A DNA stretch of 64,000 nucleotides from Nyssa sinensis (lineage: Eukaryota > Streptophyta > Magnoliopsida > Cornales > Nyssaceae). The notes below the pieces were generated by a model that saw only the letters and a program-made list of their open reading frames with translations, was not told the origin of the DNA and did no database searches. The number at the start of each line of letters is the position of its first letter. The stretch's first letter is position 1. The position numbers were made by a program, and so were the translations under genes. The stretch covers positions 35,845,251-35,909,250 of the forward strand of contig CM018032.1 of the NCBI GenBank assembly GCA_008638375.1, written 5' to 3'. Below, piece after piece: positions 12,250-22,997 of this stretch.

Positions 12250-13689
12250 TGTCACGACTCGAAACCCACCCTATGCGGATCTCGTATCGCGACTGCCACC
12301 CTTCAGCTTAGAGGCCTTAGGGCAAGGCTCACATAAGCAACAGTATCGGATGGTGGAGCGGTCTTGGTTTTGTAGAAGAGTGAAATTTTTTTTTTTCTTT
12401 TCTTATTTAAAAACTTTCGCACATCTGTCCGGTATTGTCACTCTTCATAGCGGTACACATGATAATACATTCAGAGCATAAATAAAAGTTCTAAGGTTTT
12501 ATACATATTACATAGTCGAATGCCTCTAGGGCTTAAATACATATTGTCCAAAGTCTATTACATCATAATCCATCCAACTATAGATTCTAACTACTTCCAA
12601 AAGTCCATAATCCTATACAGCCATTAGTCATTATCCCAAAATGGAGCACGGCTCCCACTCATCGTCAGTACCTGAAAAATGTTAGGGAATGGGGTGAGCT
12701 TCGAGAAGCCCAATGAGTAATTCTTGCATCTGTCATGGGTTTTCAATTGGCAATGGTTTCGCACACGAGAGTTATAAAATACTCAATACCAATTGCTCGT
12801 ACGTTTTGAACATAGAGTACATGCATTCTTCATAAAGGATAGCTTTGAAACATTTAAAGTATTCAAGCTAAACATACGTTTCTTCAAATAGAGTATATGC
12901 ACCTCAAACATATAAACATGCATAATAAAATGGGGGTAAAAACCTGCTTCTATTCCAAAAGCATTACTTCAAAGCATATAATCATGCATAGTGAAAATGG
13001 GGGTAAAACCTACTTCCATTTTCAAAAGCATTTGTCATCTTTTCTCTTTGATTAGGTGGAATCTGTTTCGGACCAGACTCCCGTTTTACTTTTCGTGGAA
13101 ATATCTCATTGACTGGGGGATTAAATCCTGCTACCGGACATTTATTCATAGAAACTCATAAAATCTATGGTGCTTATGCACAGTTTATCTTTGCATTTAA
13201 ATACATTTACCATATAGCTTCTTCAAATAAATACTTTTCATGAGTATTTAAATCATGAAGTTCATGATTTTATGATAGAATCTTCAAATACTTGAAATAA
13301 ACAATTTCAGGACATGTATACATGTTAAATACTTTTAAAAAAAACTGTAATAAGAATCATTCGCTAAGCATATCACACACTACAAGAAAACAAGTATTTT
13401 GCGACGCACAGTATTTGCGACGCACAAAATTCGTCGCTAATAGTCACTATCAGCGACACCCAAGTGTGCGTCACAAATAATGGTTTTCCCGAGTAAAAAA
13501 AAGGGCGCGAATGCTTTAGCGACGACCAAAAGGTTACTTGCGATGCACTGTGCGTCGCGAATAACATGGGACTTTTTGCCATGCCCAAGTGTGCATCGGA
13601 AATAATCTTTTCAACATTTAGTGACACTCATTAAGACTATTAGCGACACTCGATGTGCGTCGCTAACAGTCGTATAAAATCCCCAAACC

Positions 13690-13995
13690 ACATTGCGTGA
13701 TCTCTCTCTCTTGTTTTGTTTTCTCTCTCTCTCGATCTCTATGTCTCTCAACTCCTAGAACTGAGTCTGCCGCCACCATTCGCCGCACCGCTGCTTCCAC
13801 CGCCACCGTTCGTCGCGCCATCGATCTACGCTTTCTCTATTTTGCATTTGATCTCTCAGTTTCTCTGTCTAGATCGGATGCTCGGTTTCTCTCCGTCGCT
13901 TGGTTTCTCTCTCTAGATCGATCTTCTTGTGAATCCTATTTTAGCTTCCTTGGGAGTTATTTTTTCCATCTATTGTGAAAACAAAAAGGTATGCT
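13690..13995 (+). other. Possible captured 5' exon with splice donor inside CACTA
   Basis: A pyrimidine-rich TCTCTCTC leader, then a GC-rich CCGCCACCATTCGCCGCACC stretch, then ACAAAAAG|GTATGCTG, a good plant 5' splice site near 13988. This looks like a plant gene's first exon and 5' UTR, and is unlike the AT-rich sequence on both sides. The open frame across it (93 codons from 13697) has low complexity and no known domain. Capture of host gene pieces by CACTA elements is well established; that this is one is inference. Confidence 0.4.
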
Positions 13996-14744
13996 GCTCA
14001 TTTTTCTCTCTCTGGTCTTTGGATTTTTCAGATTTCCTTTGATTTTGAATTAGAGTGTAGATAATTTTATTTTGAGATAATTGCATGTAATGTTAACATA
14101 TTTTTTACTACATTTTTTAAATACTTTATGTTAAATTTAAATTATTGTAGAATGGAATGAAATATATGATTTTGGTTGAGAACACAAACATTTGGTATGA
14201 TGGTTCTTGAAAATTATAACAGGTTATTTGTTAAAAAAAATATATAATTTAAAATTAAATTAAAATAAAATAAATTTAAAAAAAAAAAAAACACAACAAT
14301 AGAAATGCCAGAAAGCGTATAGGCAAAATTCTATTATTAGCGATGCAAATAAGTTTCTAGAAGTTTTCAACTGTTCTTTCTTTTTCAGTAATGCCAGTTT
14401 TATCACGTTATGTTAAAAAAAAAAATTCAAAATAAGTTTGACCCTTAAATTTTTAGGTCCGATTTCATTCCCTACTTAGGTACAATTTGCATAAACAAAA
14501 GTTAGATATGAAAATGGGATTTTTTCTTTTTATTAACAGAAATAGTATATTACAATAATATTTATAATATTTACTATAAATTTTTACTAAAGGGAATAAA
14601 TAAATTAAACTATATTTAAGGGGATTAGTTAAAAAAAATATTTATTTGTCAAAAACTATATTGAAATATAGATATATATGTATAATTTTCGAATAGGACA
14701 AGGTTATAAAATTTTATTATCAAGTAATAATGTATTTTTATCAT

Positions 14745-15660
14745 CCTAACTACACCGAAACCCCATCACACACCTCACAAATGATAAAATAAACTTGCAC
14801 GAACTTACTGGCACTCAGTTCGGATGCCCGGTTTGAAACTTATGCAAGTTTCAGCTCCAAAAAGACCCGTTTTGAGGTTTTGACAGACCAAAATTCTGGA
14901 TATCGGCCTAACTACATCGAAAACCCCATCACACACCTCACAAATGATAAAATACACTTACACGAACTTACGGCACTCGGTTCGGATGCCCTGGTTTGAA
15001 ACTTATGCAAGTTTCAGCTCCAAAAAGGCCCATTTTGGGGTTTTGACAGACCAAAATGATGGATATTGGCCTAACTACACTGAAACCCCATCACACACCT
15101 CAAAAATGATAAAATAGACTTGCACGAACTTACGGTAATCGGTTAGGATGCCCGGTTTGAAACTTATGCAAGTTTTAGGTCCAAAAAGGCCTATTTTGGG
15201 GTTTTGACAAACCAAAATCCTAGATATCGGCCTAACCACCCCAAAACCCCATCAAACACCTCAAAAATGATAAAATACACTTACACGAACTTACGGCACT
15301 CGGTTCGAATGCCCAGTTTGAAAATTATGCGAGTTTCAGCTCCAAAAAGGTCCATTTTGGGGTTTTGATAAACCAAAATACCAGATATCAACCAAACAAG
15401 CCCAAAACCCCATCAAACACCTCACAAATGATAAAATTGACTTGCACGAACTTACGGCACTCGGTTCGGATGCCTGGTTTGAAACTTATGCAAGTTTTTG
15501 CTCCGAAAAGGCCCATTTTGGAGTTTTAACGAACCAAAATGCTGAATATCGGCCTAACTATCTCGAAACCCCATCAAACACCTCAAAAATGACAAAATAG
15601 ACTTGCAAAAACTTACAGAAATCAGTTCGGATCAGTGGTTTATAACTTATGCTACTTTAT
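14745..15660. repeat. Tandem array, about 5.6 units of 162 bp
   Basis: Units begin near 14745, 14907, 15070, 15231, 15392 and 15553, with CCTAACTACACCGAAACCCC-like starts and periods of 161-163 bp. Shared segments include CTTGCACGAACTTACGGCA, GGTTTGAAACTTATGCAAG and CCAAAAAGGCCCATTTTGG. Units differ by roughly 5-15%. The last unit is cut short. The array lies wholly inside the CACTA element. Confidence 0.9.
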
Positions 15661-16104
15661 GTCGTTCTTACTATTTATGCATGCAAAAAAATAATAATAA
15701 TTAAACTATTCACATTCTATATTTCATATATATTTAATAATTGTTCTAATATACCATTTGATCTTTATTTCAGATTGATCGGGATTATTGCGCCGCCGTC
15801 TTTATGTTTTGTATCGGGATTTATTATTTTTATTTGTGTTTTTTTTTTTCTTTTCATGGACATTTGTAGTTATATGTTTTGAGACAGTTTTTTATTTTTC
15901 TATTTATTGTTAAATTGTACTTTCACAAATGTACGCAATTAGTATAATATATATATATATATGAATGTATTTTTCTTTTTTAATATATTCATTTCAGAAT
16001 GTTTGGATTTTATTGTATATCAAGATGATTGATACATATTTAAACAGGAATAAAACAACAAAGCAAACATGGTTGGAAAAAGGAGAAAAAAAAAAAAAAC
16101 CTTT

Positions 16105-16590
16105 AGCGACGCACAGAAAGGTGTCTCTAAAATTAAAGAAACAACAATGTTAATTCACTATTAGCGACGCATAGTGAGCGTCGCTAAAAGGTACTATTAG
16201 CGACGCACACTTTGAGTGTCGCTAAAAGATACTATTAGTGATGACCCCGTGTGCATCGCTAAATGTACTATTAGTGACGCACACCGAGTCGTCACTAATA
16301 GTATATTTTAGCTGACACACAGAGTGCAGTCGCTAATAGTATCTTTTAGCAACGCTCTTTGCCTCTATTTATAATATTTGCGACGCCCATTCCCAATTAT
16401 TAGGGACACCATTTGTGCGTCGCTAATAGTTTCTTTTAGCGATGTGCAGAGGTGTGTGCGTCGCCAATACTATTAGCGACACCAATATTTGCGGCAACGT
16501 TAGCGACGCGCAGGTGTGCGTCGCAAAATATCATTAGCGACGCATTTTCCCACTATTAGCGACGCACGCATGCGTCGCTAATACTTCCTT
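16105..16590. repeat. CACTA right subterminal repeat array
   Basis: More than a dozen copies of TTAGCGACGCAC and its complement GTGCGTCGCTAA, in both orientations, densest toward the terminal inverted repeat. The left end (13400-13680) has a shorter matching array. Such motifs bind the element's own transposase in the En/Spm family. Many CpG positions are already mutated to TpG or CpA. Confidence 0.85.
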
Positions 16591-18712
16591 TTCTTGTAGT
16601 GACAATAGGATTTAAAAGAACGGAATAATTTGAAATAGGTATCATGATATTGAATTTAACACCCAATGCTTCAGATATTTTGAAATTTAAAACATCTTTC
16701 AAATCCATGGAGTTAAATCTCCACTTCAAATACAGGGTTACTCACCTTATACGTCTGGGTTGGCGCTATTGATGTGCCTTTCCCTTTCCTTTGTAGTTCC
16801 TAAGAACAATTCATAATAGTCCGTTAACTTCACATTCACTTCAAACATCTCCTACTGATGCTTCTTAACTTATGCTTAGGTCGTATTGAATCCTAACTTT
16901 AATCTTAGGCGTTATACTCTTAAGGTATGCTCTTCTAGTAGCTCTATTAACTTCAAGTTAATTTATTTACTTCATATGTCCATGTGTCATGTCTCCTTCA
17001 TATTTCATTTCAAATATTGTACCGTACTATTTAGTTTGGTACCTCAGCTAGTGTACTTATGCTATTCATCAAATTTTATGTCTCTTTATTTTAAGTACCT
17101 ATTTTGGTCAAATAGACTCTACCATTGAGTCCGGAACGTCGAAGAAAAGTCAATTTAGGCTTTCTCGGACTTTGATTAGGCTTTCGGGGTACTAGGGGTA
17201 GTACAATCATTTGTCATTTACGTGTCTTTATTTTTCAGGACTTAATTTCCCAAATCGAACTCCTCCGTTGAGTCCGGAATGCCCGAAATAGTAAAAATAC
17301 ACTATTTATTTATTTAATTTGGACTTCGTTTGACTTATTTATGACCTAGGGAGAAAAATAATAATTTTCTTAATTAATAAAATAATTTATTTTATTAATT
17401 ATCTAATTTCCAGGGGCTTAAATGTACTAAATTTTCAGAAGCTGGGCCAGAACAGAATTCCTCAGAACTGTTGGGGTCAAACTAAAATTTCCAAAAATAT
17501 CAAACCAAACCAAAGGGTTCAGTTCGCCCTTAAGTGAACCGGACTGGACCAATCCGGTTTTAACCGGTCTAAGTCGTAATGCTAATGTCATGATGATGTC
17601 AGCCCTAAGGTTTAATATTTAAAAACCATTAACTCAAAACGTTGTAGTTTTGGTTTAAATGGTTTTAACAGTTTCTCGGTTGGGTCGGGGCCCAACCTGA
17701 AACCCGATCCATGACCTGACCCTTACTGTTCATCGTCCCCAAGTTAGGGTTACTGTAGCCTTAGTTGCAGGAAATTTTCTCCTTTAATTTCGTGGGATTT
17801 CAGCCATCGATTCTCACTGCTATTCATCCTAAAGTATTTCTGGAAGCCTTATAAACATTTTAACATTCATTTGAGGCATCAAATCGAGCTCAAATGGTTC
17901 TATCCAAGAAGAATAGCCGAACCTGTAACTAGTTCGTAAATGCTCATTTTTAGACCAAATCAGTTGGTTTTTGTCTTGTTGTGACCGCAATAGCAAGGAG
18001 ATTTGATCCTCATTCCAAAAACATGGGATAATGGTCTATATTAAGAGTTGGGATTTCAACCCGTGACCTCCAACTTTTTTTTCAATGGTCTTATCCTGAG
18101 TCTTAGGGTCGCGGTTTATGGTTTTTAGCATGCTGGTAAGGTCTAGTTCAGGTCTTAATAAGCCAAATACGGTTTGGTGATGATGGATTCAGACCTACTG
18201 TAAGCAAGGTCTCCCATGGTTGTCTTGTGTACAGTTGTGCATTTTAGGTTGTTTTAAGGACCAAATTTCACGCCTTATTCACGTATTTTAGGTTGTTTTA
18301 AGGACCAAATTTCATGCCTTATTCACGTACTAACATCCTAAACATCATATATACATAAATCAAAGCTTAAAACGATTTATACGTAGGAAAATTCTAGAGA
18401 GAGAAAATGTTGGGTTTTGATGTTTTTACCGCAAAGGTGGTATCCCTTTCCTTCTCCTTCTGATTTTCTTCCTTCTTCTTCTTAGAACTCTCTCTCTCTC
18501 TCTCTTTGTAAGACTGAATTCTCGTGTGTAGGCATATGTATACAATATGTATATTTGTATATGGGTGTATGCATGATTATTACAAAATTTGATTTGCCCC
18601 AACAACTTGGTTAACTTGTGGCAGCCTCTCTAATGAGTGTTCTCCTACTCCACTGTTTTGGGCAAGCCTTTTTGGCCGGGTGTGTGTGTTGGTTTTGTTT
18701 TGTATATATGGC

Positions 18713-18736
<24 letters not shown>
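18713..18736. repeat. (TA)n microsatellite
   Basis: Uninterrupted TA run inside the A-type LTR, followed by CA-rich sequence to about 18790. Confidence 0.9.
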
Positions 18737-18744
<8 letters not shown>

Positions 18745-19258
18745 ATAGAACTCGCACACCAACCCCTTTAGACACACACACACACCCCATTACCCCTTGG
18801 GTATTAGCATGGTTTTATGTACTATGTATAGATATATTTAATTATCCATGTATATACCTACATATATATATAGATACTTGGCCATGTATTCACACACAAT
18901 AAACTTTTAGTGTGTGTATGTGTGTGTCATTATATTTTTCATTAATTATAACTAATAATTAATTTCTTATATTTAATTAATTAATTAATTTTTCTCTTAA
19001 GTGTAAATATCTTTACACTAATTTTTATAACCTCGTAATACGTGCCTTAGGTTCGGCAGTCGACGTGAAAGCGTATAATCGCTACAGAACCAACAGGTTG
19101 GTGATTGCAACGAAAGTGATGTACAGTCGTCCTGAGTTTTCAAGACTTCTACTAAAAGTCCATGTGTTGGGGTCGAAACCGACCCCATTACTTAAGGTCT
19201 CGATCACCAATTCATAACCCATAACTCGATGATCCCATATTCAGGTCGAGGTGTTACA

Positions 19259-19424
19259 GTGCCACATTCTCACATGTGCATATATATTGACAAAATATAT
19301 ACATTTTATTAATATATATATATATATATATTAAATTGAATTAAAATAAATGCTTCCCGAGTCTGAATAAAATAAAATGAGTGTTTATTTTTTGTTTCTT
19401 CGACGTTTTGGACTTAATGGTGAA
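19259..19424 (+). repeat. Ancient A0 LTR, segment 2 of 4
   Basis: It resumes A0 after the inserted A LTR. It holds a TA-rich run near 19310-19330 as in A2, then ends GGACTTAATGGTGAA. The last five bases, GTGAA, pair with GTGAG at 33607-33611 as the slightly mutated target duplication of the Gypsy element between them. Confidence 0.6.
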
Positions 19425-19908
19425 TGTAATATCCTGACCCGGGATACGTCACGTGTACCGAGGTAAATCGGTTAAATAATGTAACTCGAACAGTAAGATA
19501 TGTATATCATGGTACTTCATAGAAATGTATGACTGGAAACTGTAAATGATGGAAATGAATAACCAAGGCTGGGTAACACCCGAGCACCCCAGGACATTAC
19601 ATCGTAATGCGTGCATGCACATATTCCCATGCATGCATACACGTACGTATGTGTGTAGCCCGTTCAAAATGAATGTATGTATATATGATTAAAAGTAGAT
19701 TTATACGCCTACACATGGATGTATATACATGTATAAAATATGTATTTTATATGTATATATATATATATATGTATAACATAATGTATTTATGTATATATGT
19801 ATATGTATAAGAAATAAAAAGGAAAGGAAAAGAGGGAAAGGGAAACTGCCAAGGGCAGTATATAGGTGCAGTGTATGTGGGTATAAGTGTGTGTCTTGGT
19901 TGGGTGAA

Positions 19909-19933
19909 GTGTGTGTGTGTGTGTGTGTGTGTG
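19909..19933. repeat. (GT)n microsatellite in LTR
   Basis: Twelve to thirteen GT units. The 3' LTR copy near 27028-27044 is shorter, as expected from slippage after insertion. Confidence 0.9.
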
Positions 19934-21470
19934 ATGTGTATAATATAATATATGTATATATGTGTACATCACAAGTCTCCCAAGCCAATAAATGCAAAGT
20001 TGCATTTGGTAGAGGGAATACTAGAACCTAGGTCAAGAAAAGGGGCCATAGAAAGGGGAGTAACCGAGAGAGAAAGGTAGGAAGTGACAAGGGCGGTGGA
20101 ATGTCTCTCTATATGAGATTGGTGTATACGGGCGTGAGTTGAGAGACAAAAAAGAAACTAAGACTGAGAGGAACATTGGCAAGGAACTCAGGAGCAGAAA
20201 CAGAAGGGTTTGGAGGGTCACAGTGAGCAAGAACCGAAAACCCAAGTGAGTGTTTTGAGTTCTGTTTTTACGATTTATTGCATGAAGCTTGTATCTATTT
20301 ATAAGGTCTAAATCAGCATGAAATATGGAACTTAATGCAAAAAGAATGATAAAAAACGGTTAAGAAACCAAAGAGAAAAACTGAGTTGCAGGTTCGGTGG
20401 ATAATCTTGGTTTCCATAAATTTTATGCTTTAAACTTTGCATTTAGTTTATAAAAATGTTGGTATGAAGTGCAGAAACACTTTAGAATCAAAAAGGGTTT
20501 AAAACCGAGAAGAAACAGTCACCAAATTTAAAAAGAAAAGTTGGCCGGAAAAACGGCCGGAGACGTTTGACCCCCTATTCTTGAAGATGGGGAGGGATTT
20601 GATGAGAACCGAGAGTGGATTTGAAATCCTTGAGAAAAGGGTGAGAGAACGGCATTAGATTTGGGGTAAACCGAGATCGGAATCCGGTCACCGTCGCCGA
20701 AAAAGGCGACGGAAACCTACTGGTGCTCCACCGAAAAAACGAGGAAGACAACACTGTTGTCTCGGGTCAAGACGGAACCGGATCTGGGTTCGGATTGGGT
20801 CGGGACCCGACCGGAAATGAAATGGGAACATGAAACTGTGTCGTTTGTGTTTTGAATTTAAATGAATTGGGCTTGTTTGGTTACATGGATAGGAAATGTT
20901 GGAATTGGGTTTGGGCTTATTCCAACCATGGATAGCATAGGAGAACTGGTTATCTTGTTCCGGTTCTCAAGATTTGACTGAACCGTTTGGTTCAGTAAGG
21001 GGGCAGACCGGTTTAGGGTTTCTGGTTCTGAAACAACAGGTTCAGACCGCAGCTTTTGGAAATTATAAACCGGCCCCAAATGTTTTAAGAAATCTCACTA
21101 AGGCCCAAACAGGAAAATTAATAAAATATTAATTTTTACAAAAATGCCCCTATTTCAAATATGGGTCAAACGAAGTCCAAACGATGCAAATGAATAGTCA
21201 AAATCTATTATCTCGGATGTTCTGAGTCCAATGGTGGGGTCCGTTTTATGAGACGGGACCCCGAAGGATAATAACATAAAAGTGCAAAATGACTATTTTG
21301 CCTTTTTAAGTACAAATGTCCAAATGGAATTCCGCGAAAGCCTAAACCGACTTTCTTCGGTATTCCGGACTCAATGGTAAAGTCTAAAATTGTATTTGAG
21401 ATACCTATGATAGAAAGGGATAAAATTTGATGAATATCATTTATTCTAAAACGTAATTACTGATATATAG

Positions 21471-22450
21471 GAAACTCGAAAGGCAAAGGCACACTCACGG
21501 ATTTCTGAAATAGAATCAAGATAGAGGTAAGTGAATCACTCTCTCTTACATGTGGTGTTTCCACAAGCCAAGTTATTCTTTTACTACCAAACTCGTACTC
21601 TTGAATGTATTGATATCCTTGTGTTCCACAATTCGATATTTTTCTATCTTGTGGACATTTGATTGACTGATGTATCATTGTTATCATGTTACACTGTGCC
21701 TTGAAAGTACCACATGTTATTGCTATGCACAATGTGATATTGTTCTATCTTGTGGACATTGATTGACTGCTATATCATTGTTATCATGTTGAACCATGCC
21801 TTGAAAGGCCTACTGTTGTATCCTTATTGAATGAATGATATTCCATTTTTATATTCTATGGAATGACTTATGATCATGACATGTTTATGAACACGGGAGT
21901 TGTGCTCAGTCACAACACCCATCTGATGCTATCTGATTGACTAGGACCTACGGGTCAAGTCCGTGAACGGACAAATAGCAATTCACTAGAATTCACTAGG
22001 GGGTATGCCGAGCCCCAAAAGATCGAGGGTCTGCCGAACCCTGACACAGAATAACAGCATCTCTTATGACTGACAGAACATGATTGTTGAATGGCACTAT
22101 CCCTTATGATTCTTCAAGTCTCGAGGGACTTGCATTGATTGATTTGATTGTGATCGGTTCATTGTGGCAGTACTTCATTGTTGTTATATTATCATTAGAT
22201 TTCTTCATATCGCTATTACACCCAATACTCCTAATTGTGTATTGTGATTACTGTTCATTGGCCCTCGTGGCAATTGTTTCCATTGGCCCTCGTGGCAATT
22301 GTTTTCATTGGCTATTACAGCATCTCATTCTTATGATTGGCTATCATAATCTTATTCATGGATTCATTGATCATCGATACCAGTGTTGGAGATCTGCATT
22401 TACTTACTGAGCTTTGTAGCTCATTCCACCCCACTTACCCCCTATTTCAG
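21471..22450 (+). promoter_or_regulatory. Micro-exon and intron-like unit within the LTR
   Basis: ATATATAG| precedes a 56-nt segment (21471-21526) ending GATAGAG|GTAAGTG. The next acceptor, CCTATTTCAG|GTAATG, ends at 22450, giving a 924-nt potential intron. The equivalent unit exists in every A-type LTR here (3' LTR 32325-33248, A2 31280-31625, A0 from 33901, 12250 copy 16745-12672, 37032 copy 38345-37441). In A2 the micro-exon is also exactly 56 nt. Splicing is inferred from sequence only. Confidence 0.5.
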
Positions 22451-22812
22451 GTAATGACGCTGCGAGACCCCAGTAGGAGTCTGAGAGCGTAGGAGGACAT
22501 TTTGAAGTCCTGTACCAGTCTATGTTAGTTCTCCCATGTATTCACCACCCCCGGGTTGCTGGTTACGTTTAGTTCTCATTTTGTCTTATGTAGAACTATG
22601 TTATGTATTTAATAGACTTCCGCTGTTTAAATTATTTAAAAGACTTCCGCTGGATTACTGTAATCGATAAAGACTTCCACTGTTCATTGTTTAAAATTTT
22701 TAGTACATTGCATATTAGTACTGTGATACAGGAATGGAAAAAGTAGGGACGGCCTTCGGGTCAGCCCCGCGACACGAGATCCGCATAGGGTGGGTTTCGG
22801 GTCGTGACAGCT

Positions 22813-22824
22813 TGGTATCAGAGC
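22813..22824 (+). promoter_or_regulatory. Primer binding site, initiator tRNA-Met
   Basis: TGGTATCAGAGC lies three bases after the 5' LTR end. It is complementary to the 3' end of plant initiator tRNA-Met, the usual primer of Gypsy elements. Confidence 0.95.
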
Positions 22825-22929
22825 TTTAGGTTCGATTGTGAGTCATGGGAGATAGGACTAGAGTTAAAACTGTTAGATATGACTGACATTTTATATTTTA
22901 CAATCATGGACAAATTGTCTTACACATTG

Positions 22930-22991
22930 ACTGGTTATTTCATTGGTTATCTCACTGGTTATCTCATTGGTTATCTTCATTGGTTCTACTC
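22930..22991 (+). repeat. 12-bp tandem repeats in gag leader
   Basis: Five successive units alternate ACTGGTTATCTC and ATTGGTTATCTC (the last two are 13 bp), ending seven bases before the gag start codon at 22998. Confidence 0.85.
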
Positions 22992-22997
22992 ACAGTC

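Larger units (their letters stand above)
13378..16601. mobile_element. Non-autonomous CACTA (En/Spm) transposon, TSD ACA
   Basis: Perfect 13-bp terminal inverted repeats CACTACAAGAAAA at 13378-13390 and 16589-16601, with the 3-bp duplication ACA at 13375-13377 and 16602-16604. The subterminal regions (about 13400-13680 and 16105-16590) are packed with direct and inverted copies of a GCGACGCACA / CGTCGCTAAT motif, the expected transposase-binding arrays. No transposase can be read in the 3224 bp, so it must have moved in trans. The interior holds a 5'-exon-like segment (13690-13995), AT-rich filler and a 162-bp tandem array. It sits inside an A-type LTR. Confidence 0.95.
12250..19258 (-). mobile_element. 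A-type LTR (minus), interrupted by CACTA
   Basis: It starts TGTCACGACTCGAAACCCACC and ends CGAGGTGTTACA, the reverse complement of A-family ends. Without the CACTA element (13378-16601 plus the 3-bp TSD) it is 3782 bp, close to the 3995-bp copy at 37032-41026. Shared landmarks on the minus strand are the donor AAG|GTGAGTAA at 16745, a 54-nt micro-exon at 16746-16799, the acceptor TTTTTCAG at 12672 and a stem-loop at 12695-12712. The flanking pentamers GTACA and GTGCC do not match cleanly, so solo status is not proved. Confidence 0.8.
19425..22809 (+). repeat. 5' LTR of the Gypsy element (family A)
   Basis: TGTAATATCCTGACCC to GGGTTTCGGGTCGTGACA, 3385 bp. It contains a (GT)n run, a purine-rich leader, the 56-nt micro-exon-like segment 21471-21526, the donor GAG|GTAAGTG, a hairpin GTCCG-TGAA-CGGAC at 21959-21972, the stem-loop TGAGCT..AGCTCA at 22408-22423 and the acceptor CTATTTCAG ending at 22450. 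A 108-codon frame at 22084-22410 recurs in the 3' LTR but is explained by LTR identity. Confidence 0.92.

Noticed and set aside
18618..18902. 94-codon frame with a hydrophobic start
   Set aside because: Crosses (TA)n and (CA)n microsatellites inside an A LTR; low complexity.
12250..19258. Exact TSD around the CACTA-bearing A LTR
   Set aside because: The flanking pentamers GTACA and GTGCC share only three positions, so no duplication is claimed.
21457..21732. 91-codon minus-strand frame (also at 32255-32485)
   Set aside because: Antisense to the LTR and shared only because both are LTR copies; no domain.
22084..22410. 108-codon frame kept almost unchanged at 22084-22410 and 32882-33208
   Set aside because: The two copies are the 5' and 3' LTRs of one young element, so identity reflects recent insertion. 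The frame lies in the intron-like part of the LTR and has no domain.
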